Source of the DNA: Clostridium moniliforme
GTDB lineage: Bacteria > Bacillota > Clostridia > Clostridiales > Clostridiaceae
Direction of reading: 5' to 3'
Assembly (NCBI RefSeq): GCF_017873235.1
Contig: NZ_JAGGJZ010000006.1
Span: 109,004-173,003 of the forward strand
DNA: 64,000 nucleotides
The position numbers were made by a program, and so were the translations under genes. Below, piece after piece: positions 39,158 through 49,246 of this stretch. The notes beneath the pieces were generated by a model. That model saw only the letters and a list, made by a program, of their open reading frames with translations, ran no database searches and was not told the DNA's origin. Numbering within the stretch: the first letter of the stretch is position 1; each line of letters opens with the position of its first letter.

Positions 39158-39817
39158 TTAATCAATTTTAAAATATTCTTCTAAATCTTTATTTGTCTTA
39201 AGGAATTCCCTATATTCTATTTTAACTCTTTCTTTTCCTTCATTATCATAAATTTTTATTAACATTGGCTCCTTTTTAGACTTATTTATATACAAAGTAG
39301 CTTTGTCAAGATGATTATTGTTAAATATAAGTTCAAAATTTACTTTTAAATATTCTAAATCTCCCCACTCATCTTTTCCCTCTTCTACACTTATAATTGG
39401 ATTATTAAATATTTCTCTCATAGTTGCTAAAGTGTAAAACTTATCCAATTCTCTCTTTACTTCATATTTTTCTTTCTTTTTGTTGTATATCATTTTTATA
39501 TAATCATCTTTATATATCTTAGTAATTTCTTCCCCAAAATCAATTCTTGTTCCATATTTTTCACTAAATATAACCTTAGTTTTATCAGTATATGATCCTC
39601 TATCATTCATTATTTTATATTCAACAATAGATTCATAATTTTTCATATTCTTTACATCTTCTAAAATTTCTTCATTTGTTGGTATTGCAACATGTCTAAA
39701 AGATATTACTAACATCATTGATATAAATGGTATTATCATTAAAATAGTAATAAATATTTTCTTTTTTAAATTCTTGTTTTCTTTATTTTTAGCCTTTAAT
39801 CTTTCTAAAAGTTTCAT
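39158..39817 (-). CDS. GerS/LolA-like membrane-anchored protein
   Basis: A 219-residue protein with a basic N-terminus, a membrane helix (about 23-42) and an extracellular domain rich in beta-strand patterns, consistent with the LolA/GerS fold. In C. difficile GerS is a germination lipoprotein needed for cortex hydrolysis, encoded beside alr2. Here there is no lipobox cysteine, so it would be a membrane-tethered rather than lipid-anchored form. It follows nnr. A hairpin could hide its ribosome site. The GerS link is an inference from length, layout and neighbourhood. Confidence 0.55.
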   Translation of the reverse strand: MKLLERLKAKNKENKNLKKKIFITILMIIPFISMMLVISFRHVAIPTNEEILEDVKNMKNYESIVEYKIMNDRGSYTDKTKVIFSEKYGTRIDFGEEITKIYKDDYIKMIYNKKKEKYEVKRELDKFYTLATMREIFNNPIISVEEGKDEWGDLEYLKVNFELIFNNNHLDKATLYINKSKKEPMLIKIYDNEGKERVKIEYREFLKTNKDLEEYFKID

Positions 39818-39822
39818 AACCC

Positions 39823-39869
39823 CTCCAAAGCTTAATTACTCATTAATACACTAATATTAAACTTTGGAG
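39823..39869 (-). promoter_or_regulatory. Inverted repeat covering the GerS-like ribosome site
   Basis: CTCCAAAG (39862-39869) can pair with CTTTGGAG (39823-39830), which contains the GGAG ribosome site of the GerS-like gene. The loop is 31 bases. Pairing would block translation unless opened. Confidence 0.45.
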
Positions 39870-39878
39870 AGATTTATT

Positions 39879-41378
39879 CTACTTTTCACATAATTTTTCT
39901 ATTGTTTTAGGCAATTCACTTATTATATCTCTTGCATTTACAATATAACTTTCCTTTGAAAGCTCATCCCCTATAAATCCATGAACATAAGCTCCTAAAA
40001 GTGTACCTTGTAATAAATTCAAACCTTGTCCAACAAATGATGTTATAATTCCAGTTAGACAATCCCCCATTCCGCCTGATGCCATTTTGCTATTTCCAGT
40101 TGGATTTATAAATACCCTTTCTCCATCTGTAATAATCGTATTATATCCTTTTAATAAAACTATAATATTGTTTTCCTTTGCAAATTTCTTTGCAACTTCT
40201 ATTCTATTTGCCTCAACATAAGATATTGTATTTCCTATAAGTCTTGCCATTTCTCCTGGATGTGGAGTTACTATTGCTTTTCCTTTTAATTTTTTAAGTA
40301 AATTTTTATTTTTACTTATAATATTTAAAGCATCTGCATCTAAAACTAATTTACAACTTGTTTCATTTATTATTTTATCTAATATAGCTTTACTATCTTC
40401 TGATAAACTAAATCCTGGTCCACAAGCTATAATATCAAAACCTCTTAAATCCTTAACATCATTATAGGTTAAGTATTCCTGAATCATAGCTTCAGTTAAT
40501 CTAACTTTTAACGCTTGTCCTGAATCTTTATGAGTTAACAATGTAACAAGTCCACTTCCAGTTCTAACACAAGCTTCTGTTGATATAAATGCTGCACCGC
40601 AATATTTTTCGCTACCTGCAACTATTAAAACCTTTCCATAATTTCCTTTATGTCCTGTTTTATCTCTTAAAGGGATCATATCTTTATATATATTATTTGA
40701 TAGTATGTATGTTTTCTCACTATTTTTTTCCTTCACAAAGTCTGGAATATCAATATTTATTATTTCAATTTTCCCAAGTAATTCAACTGCTTTATTAGAT
40801 ATAAACCCTTTCTTCATAACCTCTACAGAACAAGTTATATCAGCATTTATACAGCATCCAAGAATTTCACCTGTATCTGCATCCATTCCAGAAGGAATAT
40901 CTATAGATACTACATAATTTGAATATTTGTTAATTAAATTTATTATGTCCTTATAGATACCCCTTACTTCTCTATTTAATCCTATTCCAAAAATAGAATC
41001 TATTACATAATCAGCTTCAGATAATTTTTTCATAATATTATCTTGTATCTCTTCTATATTTTTTATATTAAATACTGGTATGTTTAATGAATTTATTATA
41101 TTTAAATTTAACCTTGTTTCTTCACTTAACTTTTCTATATTTCCTACTAATATAACTTCTATATCTTTTTTAAGAAGCCATAACTTCCTTGCAACAGCTA
41201 AGCCATCTCCCCCATTATTTCCTGTTCCACAAAAAATAATAACTTTATTGCCTAGGTTTCTAATTATACTAACGATTCCATTCGCTGCATTTTCCATTAA
41301 TACTATAGATGGAATTCCAATATTTTTTATAGTGTAATTGTCTATATTTTTGCAACCTTTTCTACTCAAAACTTCCAC
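39879..41378 (-). CDS. nnr: Bifunctional NAD(P)HX epimerase/dehydratase
   Basis: Repairs hydrated NAD(P)H. The 499 residues consist of the YjeF N-terminal epimerase (about 1-215; GTGNNGGDGLAVARKL, SIDIPSGMDADTG) and the C-terminal ADP-dependent dehydratase (about 230-499; VTPHPGEMARL, NSKMASGGMGDCLTGII). Start is GTG at 41378 with AGGAGG 8 bases before it. It begins 3 bp after acpS and is probably co-transcribed with it, a common Firmicute pair. Confidence 0.95.
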   Translation of the reverse strand: MEVLSRKGCKNIDNYTIKNIGIPSIVLMENAANGIVSIIRNLGNKVIIFCGTGNNGGDGLAVARKLWLLKKDIEVILVGNIEKLSEETRLNLNIINSLNIPVFNIKNIEEIQDNIMKKLSEADYVIDSIFGIGLNREVRGIYKDIINLINKYSNYVVSIDIPSGMDADTGEILGCCINADITCSVEVMKKGFISNKAVELLGKIEIINIDIPDFVKEKNSEKTYILSNNIYKDMIPLRDKTGHKGNYGKVLIVAGSEKYCGAAFISTEACVRTGSGLVTLLTHKDSGQALKVRLTEAMIQEYLTYNDVKDLRGFDIIACGPGFSLSEDSKAILDKIINETSCKLVLDADALNIISKNKNLLKKLKGKAIVTPHPGEMARLIGNTISYVEANRIEVAKKFAKENNIIVLLKGYNTIITDGERVFINPTGNSKMASGGMGDCLTGIITSFVGQGLNLLQGTLLGAYVHGFIGDELSKESYIVNARDIISELPKTIEKLCEK

Positions 41379-41381
41379 TTA

Positions 41382-41753
41382 TTACACCTCCTCTATTACA
41401 ACAAAAGCAATAGCTGTATCATTATTATGAGATATGCTAGCATGAACTTTTATATTTCTAGTTCCTATTAGATCTATTATTTTTTTGCTTAAAGCAACTT
41501 CTGGCTTTCCTAATGAATTTCTTAAAACTTCAATATCATTAAAAGCAAATCCTCTAATTCCTGTACCTAACGCTTTACTTATAGCCTCTTTAACTGCAAA
41601 GGATCCTGCAACTGTTTCTCCATTAAACTTTCTACTTTTTAAAAATTCTATTTCTCCTTCAGTAAACATTCTTTCTATAAATTTAGAATTTCTATTTACA
41701 GCTCTTTCAACTCTTTCTATCTCAATAATATCAGTACCTATTCCTAATATCAT
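41382..41753 (-). CDS. acpS: Holo-[acyl-carrier-protein] synthase
   Basis: Attaches phosphopantetheine to ACP. The 123-residue length is standard. Motifs: MILGIGTDIIEIERV with the metal-binding Asp, and FAVKEAISKALGTGI with the catalytic Glu and Lys. It is followed by nnr. The upstream DUF6514 gene lies 75 bp away on the same strand and may be a separate unit. Confidence 0.96.
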   Translation of the reverse strand: MILGIGTDIIEIERVERAVNRNSKFIERMFTEGEIEFLKSRKFNGETVAGSFAVKEAISKALGTGIRGFAFNDIEVLRNSLGKPEVALSKKIIDLIGTRNIKVHASISHNNDTAIAFVVIEEV

Positions 41754-41828
41754 ATTAATCCATCCCTTCTATATAAAATATATTTCTTTAAAATATATTT
41801 TACTATATTTTAAGGATGTTTGTTCTTG

Positions 41829-42164
41829 TTAAGCTCTCATTGCACTTAAATCCTCAAATTTAATATTCTTGAAGTCATTAACATACTCATCAACAAATGG
41901 TCCTATTATATCAATTAAATGTATAGGTGATACTTGATTTTCATAAAGCATCTTTAATAAATTAATAACCTTATCTTTTATAGGTGATATAAGTTCTACT
42001 GAATCTTTAAAAGAATCAATAACCAAATCTGCTTTATAGTCAATTCTTTGTACTTCAATTCCAAATACCTCATCATTTCCAATCAAACATTTTGTAAGCT
42101 TGTACTCATATTTCCTTTGGATACCATTTGTAGTTCTTAAAAATTCAAAATTCTCTTTATTCAT
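41829..42164 (-). CDS. DUF6514-family protein
   Basis: A 111-residue cytoplasmic protein of the clostridial DUF6514 type (EYKLTKCLIGNDEVFGIEVQ, LLKMLYENQVSPIHLIDII). No function is known. The ATG at 42164 has GGGGGA at the right distance. A longer reading exists but its start lacks support. It stands between the CotH/VTC operon and acpS. Confidence 0.75.
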   Translation of the reverse strand: MNKENFEFLRTTNGIQRKYEYKLTKCLIGNDEVFGIEVQRIDYKADLVIDSFKDSVELISPIKDKVINLLKMLYENQVSPIHLIDIIGPFVDEYVNDFKNIKFEDLSAMRA

Positions 42165-42423
42165 ATTTAATCCCCCTTCATAACCCATAAATATTTCTTT
42201 CATTAAGAATATATCATATTTAATCTGTGAAATATGTCAAAGGATGTTCATCTAAATATTTTTTTATTGACATCTTTCGTAAATTTCATACTTTATACTA
42301 GGATTTCAGCAGTTTGAAATATTAATATTTATATTAAATTCCATTTTATTGTCGATTATTGCTAAATTTAAATTTACATTAACTTTCTCACAATATACCA
42401 ATATATAGTAATTCATACTGCTT

Positions 42424-43845
42424 CTAACTAACCTTTAATTCTTTATCTTCATTTAAGTAATCTATTCTTTGTATTTTTTTCCATTCAAATTTTCTTCTTT
42501 TATATGATATAATTCCTATTATTCTGTAAAAAGAACAAAGTTGTCTATATCCAAATGACTCAAAAAAACTAAAAATTATAAGTTTTATTATTGTTCTTAT
42601 CTTCACTATGTCTTTAAACATATATCCTTCTAATATTATTGATGCTGTAGACAATATAAAACTATAAGTTATATACATAAACATAAAAGTTTTAAAAAAA
42701 TCCCAGTTTATTATCCCTATTGAATAACTTAAAACCATCACAACTAAACCAATAACTTCTATTACACAAGATAACATTTCATATATTACATAATAAATAA
42801 ATGAAAATAGACCAACTATTCCATATTTAATATTTAAAAATATATATTTATGACTTAATAGACTTTGAATAAGTCCAATATGCCATCTCTTTCTTTGATT
42901 TTTTAAATCCTTATATCTTTCTGGAACTTCAGACCAGCATATAGCATTAGGTGCATACTGAACCTTATAATCTACTCTATTTTTTCTGTAAAAGGAATGG
43001 AGTTTAACTATTAAATCCATATCTTCTCCAATAGAGCCTAAACTGTAACCACCAACATTTATAACTGCCTGTTTTTTAAAAAGCCCAAAGGCTCCTGATA
43101 TTATTAAGTTGCCATTAAATCTATTAAATAGAATCCTATTTACCAAAAATACCCTGTAATATTCTATAAATTGAAAGATTACTATAAATTTTCTTGGTGT
43201 TTTAAGTTTCTTCACTTTTCCATCTTCTATTATTGCACTATTAGATCCCTTTATATTTCCTCCTACAGCTATAGTTCTATCATCTTCTATTATTGGTTCC
43301 ATTACATTTTTTAAAGAATTTTCTTGAAGCATTGAATCTGCATCCAGTGATACAAAATATGGATATTTAGAAATATTTATACCTAAATTTAAAGCATCAG
43401 CTTTTCCTCCATTATCTTTATTTACAAGAGTTATTTTTATTACACCTTCACTTTCATATATATCAATTGGATCTTTACAGTTAACAACTCGTCTTATTGG
43501 TCTTTCAATCTTTTTCAAATTAAATTCTTCTATAATTCTCTTTTTTGTATCATCCTTTGAACCATCATTTACTATAATTATTTCAAATATAGGATAATCT
43601 AATTTTTTTAATGATTTAATACAATTTATTATAGTTTTTTCTTCATTATATGCTGGAACAATTACTGATATAGGCATATAATTTTCGTCTTTTTCTATTT
43701 TTATTATGTTTTTAAATCTTCTTTTTACAATGTAATTATTCATATTTATAATTGAATATATTGTAGATATAAAAAATATTATTGAATATATGAAAATATA
43801 ATACATAAATAATACATTCATAAAAATAAGTATATTTTTAAACAT
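42424..43845 (-). CDS. Membrane-bound family 2 glycosyltransferase (processive type)
   Basis: A 473-residue synthase: N-terminal helix, cytoplasmic GT-A domain, then three or four C-terminal helices. Catalytic signature is complete: VPAYNEE, Asp94 in VNDGS, DAD (168-170), GEDMD with Asp275, and the QxxRW box QRKRW (317-321). This set is typical of processive synthases such as those for cellulose, hyaluronan or poly-N-acetylglucosamine; the sugar cannot be told. It is last in the six-gene VTC-CotH operon, so it may make the polymer on which the others act. Confidence 0.9.
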   Translation of the reverse strand: MFKNILIFMNVLFMYYIFIYSIIFFISTIYSIINMNNYIVKRRFKNIIKIEKDENYMPISVIVPAYNEEKTIINCIKSLKKLDYPIFEIIIVNDGSKDDTKKRIIEEFNLKKIERPIRRVVNCKDPIDIYESEGVIKITLVNKDNGGKADALNLGINISKYPYFVSLDADSMLQENSLKNVMEPIIEDDRTIAVGGNIKGSNSAIIEDGKVKKLKTPRKFIVIFQFIEYYRVFLVNRILFNRFNGNLIISGAFGLFKKQAVINVGGYSLGSIGEDMDLIVKLHSFYRKNRVDYKVQYAPNAICWSEVPERYKDLKNQRKRWHIGLIQSLLSHKYIFLNIKYGIVGLFSFIYYVIYEMLSCVIEVIGLVVMVLSYSIGIINWDFFKTFMFMYITYSFILSTASIILEGYMFKDIVKIRTIIKLIIFSFFESFGYRQLCSFYRIIGIISYKRRKFEWKKIQRIDYLNEDKELKVS

Positions 43846-43859
43846 ATTTTCCTCCCATT

Positions 43860-44990
43860 TTAATTTGTAATTGTTAAAGAAGCTTCATAATAAAATTTTC
43901 TACTTTCATCTTCCTTTAACTTCATAGCATAGGATAAAATCTCCCTTGCGCCCTCATCTTCATTGTTATAAATACCTTGTACTATTTCCTCTTCTAAGTT
44001 AAAACTTAAAAGAGAATTTGCAGAATTAAATTTAACATACCAATTTAAATCTGTTATGCTTTCTAATAAAGCCTTAATTACCTTTTCCTCATTATAATTT
44101 TTTAATGTTTTTGCTGTTAATGCTCTAAATTCCCACTCTTTAGATTTTAAATTTAATAGTAATGTATCCTTTGCTTTTTCAAATTTAACATTTTTAAAAT
44201 AGTCTAAAATACTAAGTCTTAACTCTCTATTTTCATCTTCATCCTTTAAAATATTTAAAAGTTTTAAAGATGCCTCTTTAAATTTAGTATTAGAAAAGTG
44301 TTTAACAACTATAGATTTAATTTTTGAATCAAACTTATCAAAATTTGTTAATATTTCTTTATCTAATAAATTCATATCACTTTTAAAGTTATCCATTATA
44401 TCAATTAATATTTTTTCATTTATATTAAATTTAGTTTTAGATATACTTTCTAGAATTTCTATAAAAACTTTTTTATTACCTATTTTTGATATTGAAGTTA
44501 AAATAGCAAATCTTAAATAGGATGATTTTGTATTTATTGCTCTCTTTAAAAAGTTATTTATATAATCCTTATCTAGCCCATATTCTCCTAATAGACATAC
44601 TATATAAACCTTCTTAATATCATCACTATTTTTAAACTTTTTTATAAGTTTTTTAATATAATCTTGATAATATTCCATATATATTTTTGTAACTTTATAG
44701 TTATCATCTATTGCATTAAATTCTGAAATTGTTTCATTAAATACTTCCTCATATTTTCTTTTTTTAATTTTATTTTTTATACTATCTAATTCATATTCCT
44801 TTAAGTTTTTATGATTCTTTATACTATTTAATTCATAAAGAATTTCTTCTTTAAAGTGCTTTTTTATTTTTTCTTTGCTCTTTTCTGTTTTTTTATACAT
44901 ATATCCATCAAATACAATATATAAACTTGCACAAAGTATTATATAGACAAAAAATTTTATACTATCAAAAATATATGTTATAAACTCCAT
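43860..44990 (-). CDS. Membrane-anchored HEAT-repeat protein
   Basis: A 376-residue protein with an N-terminal membrane helix (about 8-30) and a long helical solenoid of HEAT/armadillo-type repeats, clearest from residue 245 (RELRLSILDYFKNVKF, WEFRALTAKTLKNYNEEKVI, WYVKFNSANSLLSF). It probably serves as a protein-protein scaffold on the cytoplasmic face. Its ATG overlaps the stop of the upstream gene (TGATG), and it is 14 bp from the synthase gene, suggesting it partners the synthase. Confidence 0.8.
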   Translation of the reverse strand: MEFITYIFDSIKFFVYIILCASLYIVFDGYMYKKTEKSKEKIKKHFKEEILYELNSIKNHKNLKEYELDSIKNKIKKRKYEEVFNETISEFNAIDDNYKVTKIYMEYYQDYIKKLIKKFKNSDDIKKVYIVCLLGEYGLDKDYINNFLKRAINTKSSYLRFAILTSISKIGNKKVFIEILESISKTKFNINEKILIDIMDNFKSDMNLLDKEILTNFDKFDSKIKSIVVKHFSNTKFKEASLKLLNILKDEDENRELRLSILDYFKNVKFEKAKDTLLLNLKSKEWEFRALTAKTLKNYNEEKVIKALLESITDLNWYVKFNSANSLLSFNLEEEIVQGIYNNEDEGAREILSYAMKLKEDESRKFYYEASLTITN

Positions 44991-47050
44991 CAGTTTCCCC
45001 CTTCCTTACCTGAAAATTCTTTTTTGATTATATAATAAGACTCCTTTAATCTTTCATGATACTTAGGTTTTGTCCATGATTTAAGGTTATAATTATTACT
45101 TTCTAACCTTATTGAATTCCCTTTATCTGCCTTTACTGTAGCTCCTATATTTATTTCATCTATAGTAATTGGCTCAAAACTGAAATTTTCATAATAATCA
45201 TCCTGTATCTTCTTCTGTGATGGATCCATAAAATTTAATAAACTATAAGGTATTCTAACTTCTACAAAATTATCTCCCCTATAAAAATCACTAGCTGAAT
45301 TATACTCTTTACTTGATGGATTGCTATTTCCATATATAAGCTTTCCAGCTTCAACTTCTATTTCATTTATTAAAGTTTCCCTCTCTGAATAAGTTTTTGG
45401 TCTTAAATATCTCATCATTTTTGAGAATTTGTCCATATTTTTTGTTCTTTCAATTATATCTGGACGTATTTTTAATTTTGACTTATCCTTTATAAAACTT
45501 TGTGGATTATAATATTCGTGAATTAACATTTTGGAATTGTCCTTATCTTTTATATCTAATAAAAAATCCACTTCATTTTCAAATTTAAGATTGTGTTCAC
45601 TGCTTACTTTAGATCCTGATTTTTTTGTTGTATCTAAATCTATAAATATTTCTTTATTATTTATATTGAATCCATTTATTCCTCTTACCATTAAATATAT
45701 ATATTCAGAATCACTTTTTGCTGATATTTCTAATTTTTTTGAAGTATTTACTCTATCTTCTTTTTTCCATTCTTTTATACTTTCATCTACATATGAAGCT
45801 CTACTTTCTTCTCCAGGTTCAAAGGATAATATTCCATAAGCTTGACTATAAGTTGTACTGTCTTTCCAACTTGCATTTCCATCTAATATAGTAAAATCTA
45901 CTGTATTCCAAGCTGTTTTATACCAAGCATCCTGCCATTCATTTATTGTGCTTCCAGAACATCCTGAACTTTTTATTTCTCTATATAACTTTACAATTCT
46001 CTCCCCTTGTTCTCTTTCTGTAAGATAAGTTTTATCTCCATAATAAGCTCCTATCCTACTTGTTGATGCCCCATATTCTGTTATTACTACAGGATTATTT
46101 TCTTTTTTATTTATTTCTTGTAATATATCTTTAATACTATCTTTTTCATTTAATTTACTTAAATAGGTTTCATAAAGATTATAAGAAACGAATATCCCTG
46201 TCTTTAACTTTTCTGTTCCTTTTATATTATTTATATCTACATATCTTTTGTCATGAGCTACATCACTATCTTTTCCCATTGAATATTCAATTGATGATAA
46301 AAATGTTATAAGTCTTTGATTTCCATATCTATTACTTTCATAACTTACAACATCATCTGCTAATTTTGCTAAATATACTTCAAAATCTGATGCACCTTCT
46401 TCAGTTTTGAAATATTCTCCCTTGTGTTCTTTACTGTCATTCATTATTTCTGTGTATATTATATCTTGAACAGACCAGTCTAAGCCTATTGTATAAGCTA
46501 TTACATATTTTGATACATCATTTTCATACTTGCCAAATAACTTTTTATTTGTATTATTAAATTTATTTCCATGTATTGAATCTACTACAAATTTTGCATA
46601 ATCTTTAAAGTTTTTGCTTAAATCTTTATCTTGAATATCCTTACCATCTTTTAAGCTTATTTCATCATAATTTATTCCCTGAATTAAATATAATGGGTCT
46701 TCTTTATCCTTATTAAATTCATAAAAGGCTTCATAAAAACTTTCTGTAAGTAAATCCTTAACTCTTATTGTATTAACATTCATATTGTAAATTTCATTAA
46801 GCCACTTTAAGTATTCTTCCTTTGATATATTGTCTTCAACTGGAAATTCTCCTGGTTTAACTCCTTCTAAATTTATTCCTCTTATTTCGAAAGTTTTAAA
46901 ATTATTATCTTTATAAAGGGTTATATTTTCCCCTTCTACTTTTGTAAAATAATTAACTTCACTAAATTCTTTAGGATTCTCCTTTAACCCATACTTAATA
47001 CCCGAAAAAATTATAAATACGCAAGTACAAAATATTAAAAACCTCTTCAC
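44990..47050 (-). CDS. Large exported glycoside-hydrolase-like protein
   Basis: A 686-residue protein with an N-terminal signal/anchor helix, then a barrel-like domain (about 50-430) reminiscent of GH2/GH5 enzymes. GH hints include NVNTIRVKD, the late VITEYGAST with a candidate catalytic Glu, and INEWQDAWYKTAW. A beta-rich C-terminal half (about 450-686) may bind carbohydrate. The expected acid/base Glu after strand 4 is not obvious (reads TIGLDW), so it may be degenerate or non-hydrolytic. It sits inside the CotH/GT2 operon. I do not recognise the exact family. Confidence 0.6.
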   Translation of the reverse strand: MKRFLIFCTCVFIIFSGIKYGLKENPKEFSEVNYFTKVEGENITLYKDNNFKTFEIRGINLEGVKPGEFPVEDNISKEEYLKWLNEIYNMNVNTIRVKDLLTESFYEAFYEFNKDKEDPLYLIQGINYDEISLKDGKDIQDKDLSKNFKDYAKFVVDSIHGNKFNNTNKKLFGKYENDVSKYVIAYTIGLDWSVQDIIYTEIMNDSKEHKGEYFKTEEGASDFEVYLAKLADDVVSYESNRYGNQRLITFLSSIEYSMGKDSDVAHDKRYVDINNIKGTEKLKTGIFVSYNLYETYLSKLNEKDSIKDILQEINKKENNPVVITEYGASTSRIGAYYGDKTYLTEREQGERIVKLYREIKSSGCSGSTINEWQDAWYKTAWNTVDFTILDGNASWKDSTTYSQAYGILSFEPGEESRASYVDESIKEWKKEDRVNTSKKLEISAKSDSEYIYLMVRGINGFNINNKEIFIDLDTTKKSGSKVSSEHNLKFENEVDFLLDIKDKDNSKMLIHEYYNPQSFIKDKSKLKIRPDIIERTKNMDKFSKMMRYLRPKTYSERETLINEIEVEAGKLIYGNSNPSSKEYNSASDFYRGDNFVEVRIPYSLLNFMDPSQKKIQDDYYENFSFEPITIDEINIGATVKADKGNSIRLESNNYNLKSWTKPKYHERLKESYYIIKKEFSGKEGGN

Positions 47051-47068
47051 CTTTCCCTTCCTTCCTAG

Positions 47069-48553
47069 TTACTTAGTCCACTTATAAAGTTTTTCTATAT
47101 TGTCATCCATCCATTTGCCTCTATCTACTATAAACTTTTTAAGTTTTGTTATTTCCTCTTCATAACTCTTAGCCTGTCTATTATTTTTTTCTAGCATTTT
47201 AGGATTATCTTTAAAATATTTAAGTAACTTCTCAGGATTATTATTAAAATTTTTAAAGTGGTCAAATCCATACTTTATAAATACATCTGATTCATTGCAA
47301 AGTTCCATTGGCCAAATACTAAAATTTCTATCCTTTGCTGGTCCTATTTCTTTAACTGCCTCATCAATTGTTTTTGTTAAGTATTCATCACTTAAATAAG
47401 TATTTCTTAAAATCCTATATCTTCCAATAAGACTTGTTACAAAAAGCTTATCTTCAAGTAATCTATCAAACCAAGAAGTTTGATTCATATAAAATCCATT
47501 TGGAATATAATAATTACCAGTAACCTTGTTGTTTCCCATAGCTATATTAAAATCCCAAACTGGCCCAGCCTTAATTTTTTCTCCATAATCTTTATGAAAA
47601 TAAAAACTAAAGACTCCAGCATCTGTATTTTGAAAGAATTCATTTATTATGTAATAATCAATAAATGAATTCTCATCTATATATTTTCTATATCCTTCTT
47701 TTAAATTATTAAATTTGTTGCCATACAAGGCTCTTTCAAATTCACTAATTGTTTTATTTATATATTCCATATTTTTCTCTGTTATATTTTTCTTTGGATA
47801 AGTTGATATAACACCATAATCATATAAAAATGTTTGCTTACCATAGGTTTTAAAATCAATATCATTTTTAATTCTATCCTTTGATGCTATAAAACTTGTT
47901 TCATCACTATTTTTATGAGTTTCATGAATATTAACTTTTTTCTTTCCAATCTTTATTTTTTCAGTCATTAAATAAAGTCCTTTATAATGACTCTTCTTTA
48001 TATTTTTACTTGAACCATCTACTACAAACACTTCACAAAACTTTGCCTTTGGTGCATAATCCATAATTTTATCTGAAACATTATAAGCTAAATAGTTTCT
48101 AATTAATGATTTATCAGCAAAAGGTCCATTTAAAACCCAATCTGAATCTTCTGCCATTCCAAGAAGTTTTTTATCTCTCTTCTCTCCATTTTCTTTTAAA
48201 AGTTCTATTGAATATTGAAGTTTTGGATAATTTGCAGATGAATTTCCTCTTATTTTTATTAAAATATCAGAAATAAGCTCTGGATCATCAGATAAATAAT
48301 TTTTAGATTTCTCTTCTCCTCTGTTATATATCTTTATACTTCCCTTTATTTTTTCATCTCTATTTAACTTTCCATTTCCAGCATCAATAACTACAACAGG
48401 TAAATTAAATCCAAACTTATCTTCATTCTCTTCTTTATTTACTAATCTATTTGACTTATCTTTCATTTTTTCAAAATTAATAGTAATAGATAGTATTGTT
48501 GCCATTACTAATAATAACAAGGCTGCAATTATCTTTAATATTGTTTTATGCAT
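47069..48553 (-). CDS. CotH-family protein kinase
   Basis: A 494-residue protein: N-terminal membrane helix, extracellular CotH kinase domain (about 50-430). The family features are present: KIRGNSSANYPKLQYSIEL, the KGLYLMTEKIKIGKKKVNIH segment with Glu198, and the metal-binding Asp334 in GPVWDFNIAMGN. Bacillus CotH is an atypical protein kinase that phosphorylates spore-coat proteins. Here it faces outward next to a polymer synthase, so the substrate may be a surface protein or glycan. It follows the DUF4956 gene by 11 bp. Confidence 0.88.
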   Translation of the reverse strand: MHKTILKIIAALLLLVMATILSITINFEKMKDKSNRLVNKEENEDKFGFNLPVVVIDAGNGKLNRDEKIKGSIKIYNRGEEKSKNYLSDDPELISDILIKIRGNSSANYPKLQYSIELLKENGEKRDKKLLGMAEDSDWVLNGPFADKSLIRNYLAYNVSDKIMDYAPKAKFCEVFVVDGSSKNIKKSHYKGLYLMTEKIKIGKKKVNIHETHKNSDETSFIASKDRIKNDIDFKTYGKQTFLYDYGVISTYPKKNITEKNMEYINKTISEFERALYGNKFNNLKEGYRKYIDENSFIDYYIINEFFQNTDAGVFSFYFHKDYGEKIKAGPVWDFNIAMGNNKVTGNYYIPNGFYMNQTSWFDRLLEDKLFVTSLIGRYRILRNTYLSDEYLTKTIDEAVKEIGPAKDRNFSIWPMELCNESDVFIKYGFDHFKNFNNNPEKLLKYFKDNPKMLEKNNRQAKSYEEEITKLKKFIVDRGKWMDDNIEKLYKWTK

Positions 48554-48564
48554 AGCTTGTCCAC

Positions 48565-49233
48565 CTAACCTATTGTTTCTCCATTTTGAGCAACAATATT
48601 AACAACATCAATTTCCCCAATGTTATAAAGACTATCTATTATTTTTTCATCATTATTGCCTTTTATCTTTATTTGATAAACTAATTCAATATTAGTTTCT
48701 GATGAATTTTTTGCTCTAAGCTGACATCCCTTAAATGAGTTAAATACACATCCCATAATTTCTTCTTCCTTTGATCTAGCCCCTCTTATTATTAGGATAT
48801 ATCTATCTTCTTTGCCTACACCAGACATTCCAAATAAGCTAAGTATTATACATATAAAAAATGAACCAACTATTGCTATCATATAATTTTGAGTTCCAAC
48901 ACAAAGACCTATTGCAATACACCAAAAAATATAAGCAGTATCCCTTGGATCCTTTATTGCTGTACGAAAACGAACTATAGAAAGAGCTCCAACCATACCT
49001 AGTGACAATGCTATATCACTTCCTATTACAAGCATTACTATTGTTGTAACTAAGGTTAACATTACAAGAGATATATTAAATTTTCTATTATATAAAACTC
49101 CACTAAATGTAATTTTGTAAGTAAAAAAAACTACAAAAGCTAATATTAATGCTATTGTTAAAATTTCCATAGCTTTTAATAAAGTTAAATCACCTTTATT
49201 AGATGCTAAATAATTATAAATTATTTCCTTCAT
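48565..49233 (-). CDS. DUF4956 membrane protein
   Basis: A 222-residue protein with four or five membrane helices and the family hallmark IALSLGMVGALSIVRFRTAIKDPRDTAYIFWCIAIG, then a soluble C-terminal domain. DUF4956 proteins are regularly encoded next to VTC-domain and CotH proteins; their biochemical role is unknown. It is second in the operon, 13 bp after the VTC gene. Confidence 0.9.
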   Translation of the reverse strand: MKEIIYNYLASNKGDLTLLKAMEILTIALILAFVVFFTYKITFSGVLYNRKFNISLVMLTLVTTIVMLVIGSDIALSLGMVGALSIVRFRTAIKDPRDTAYIFWCIAIGLCVGTQNYMIAIVGSFFICIILSLFGMSGVGKEDRYILIIRGARSKEEEIMGCVFNSFKGCQLRAKNSSETNIELVYQIKIKGNNDEKIIDSLYNIGEIDVVNIVAQNGETIG

Positions 49234-49246
49234 AAACCCTCCATTT

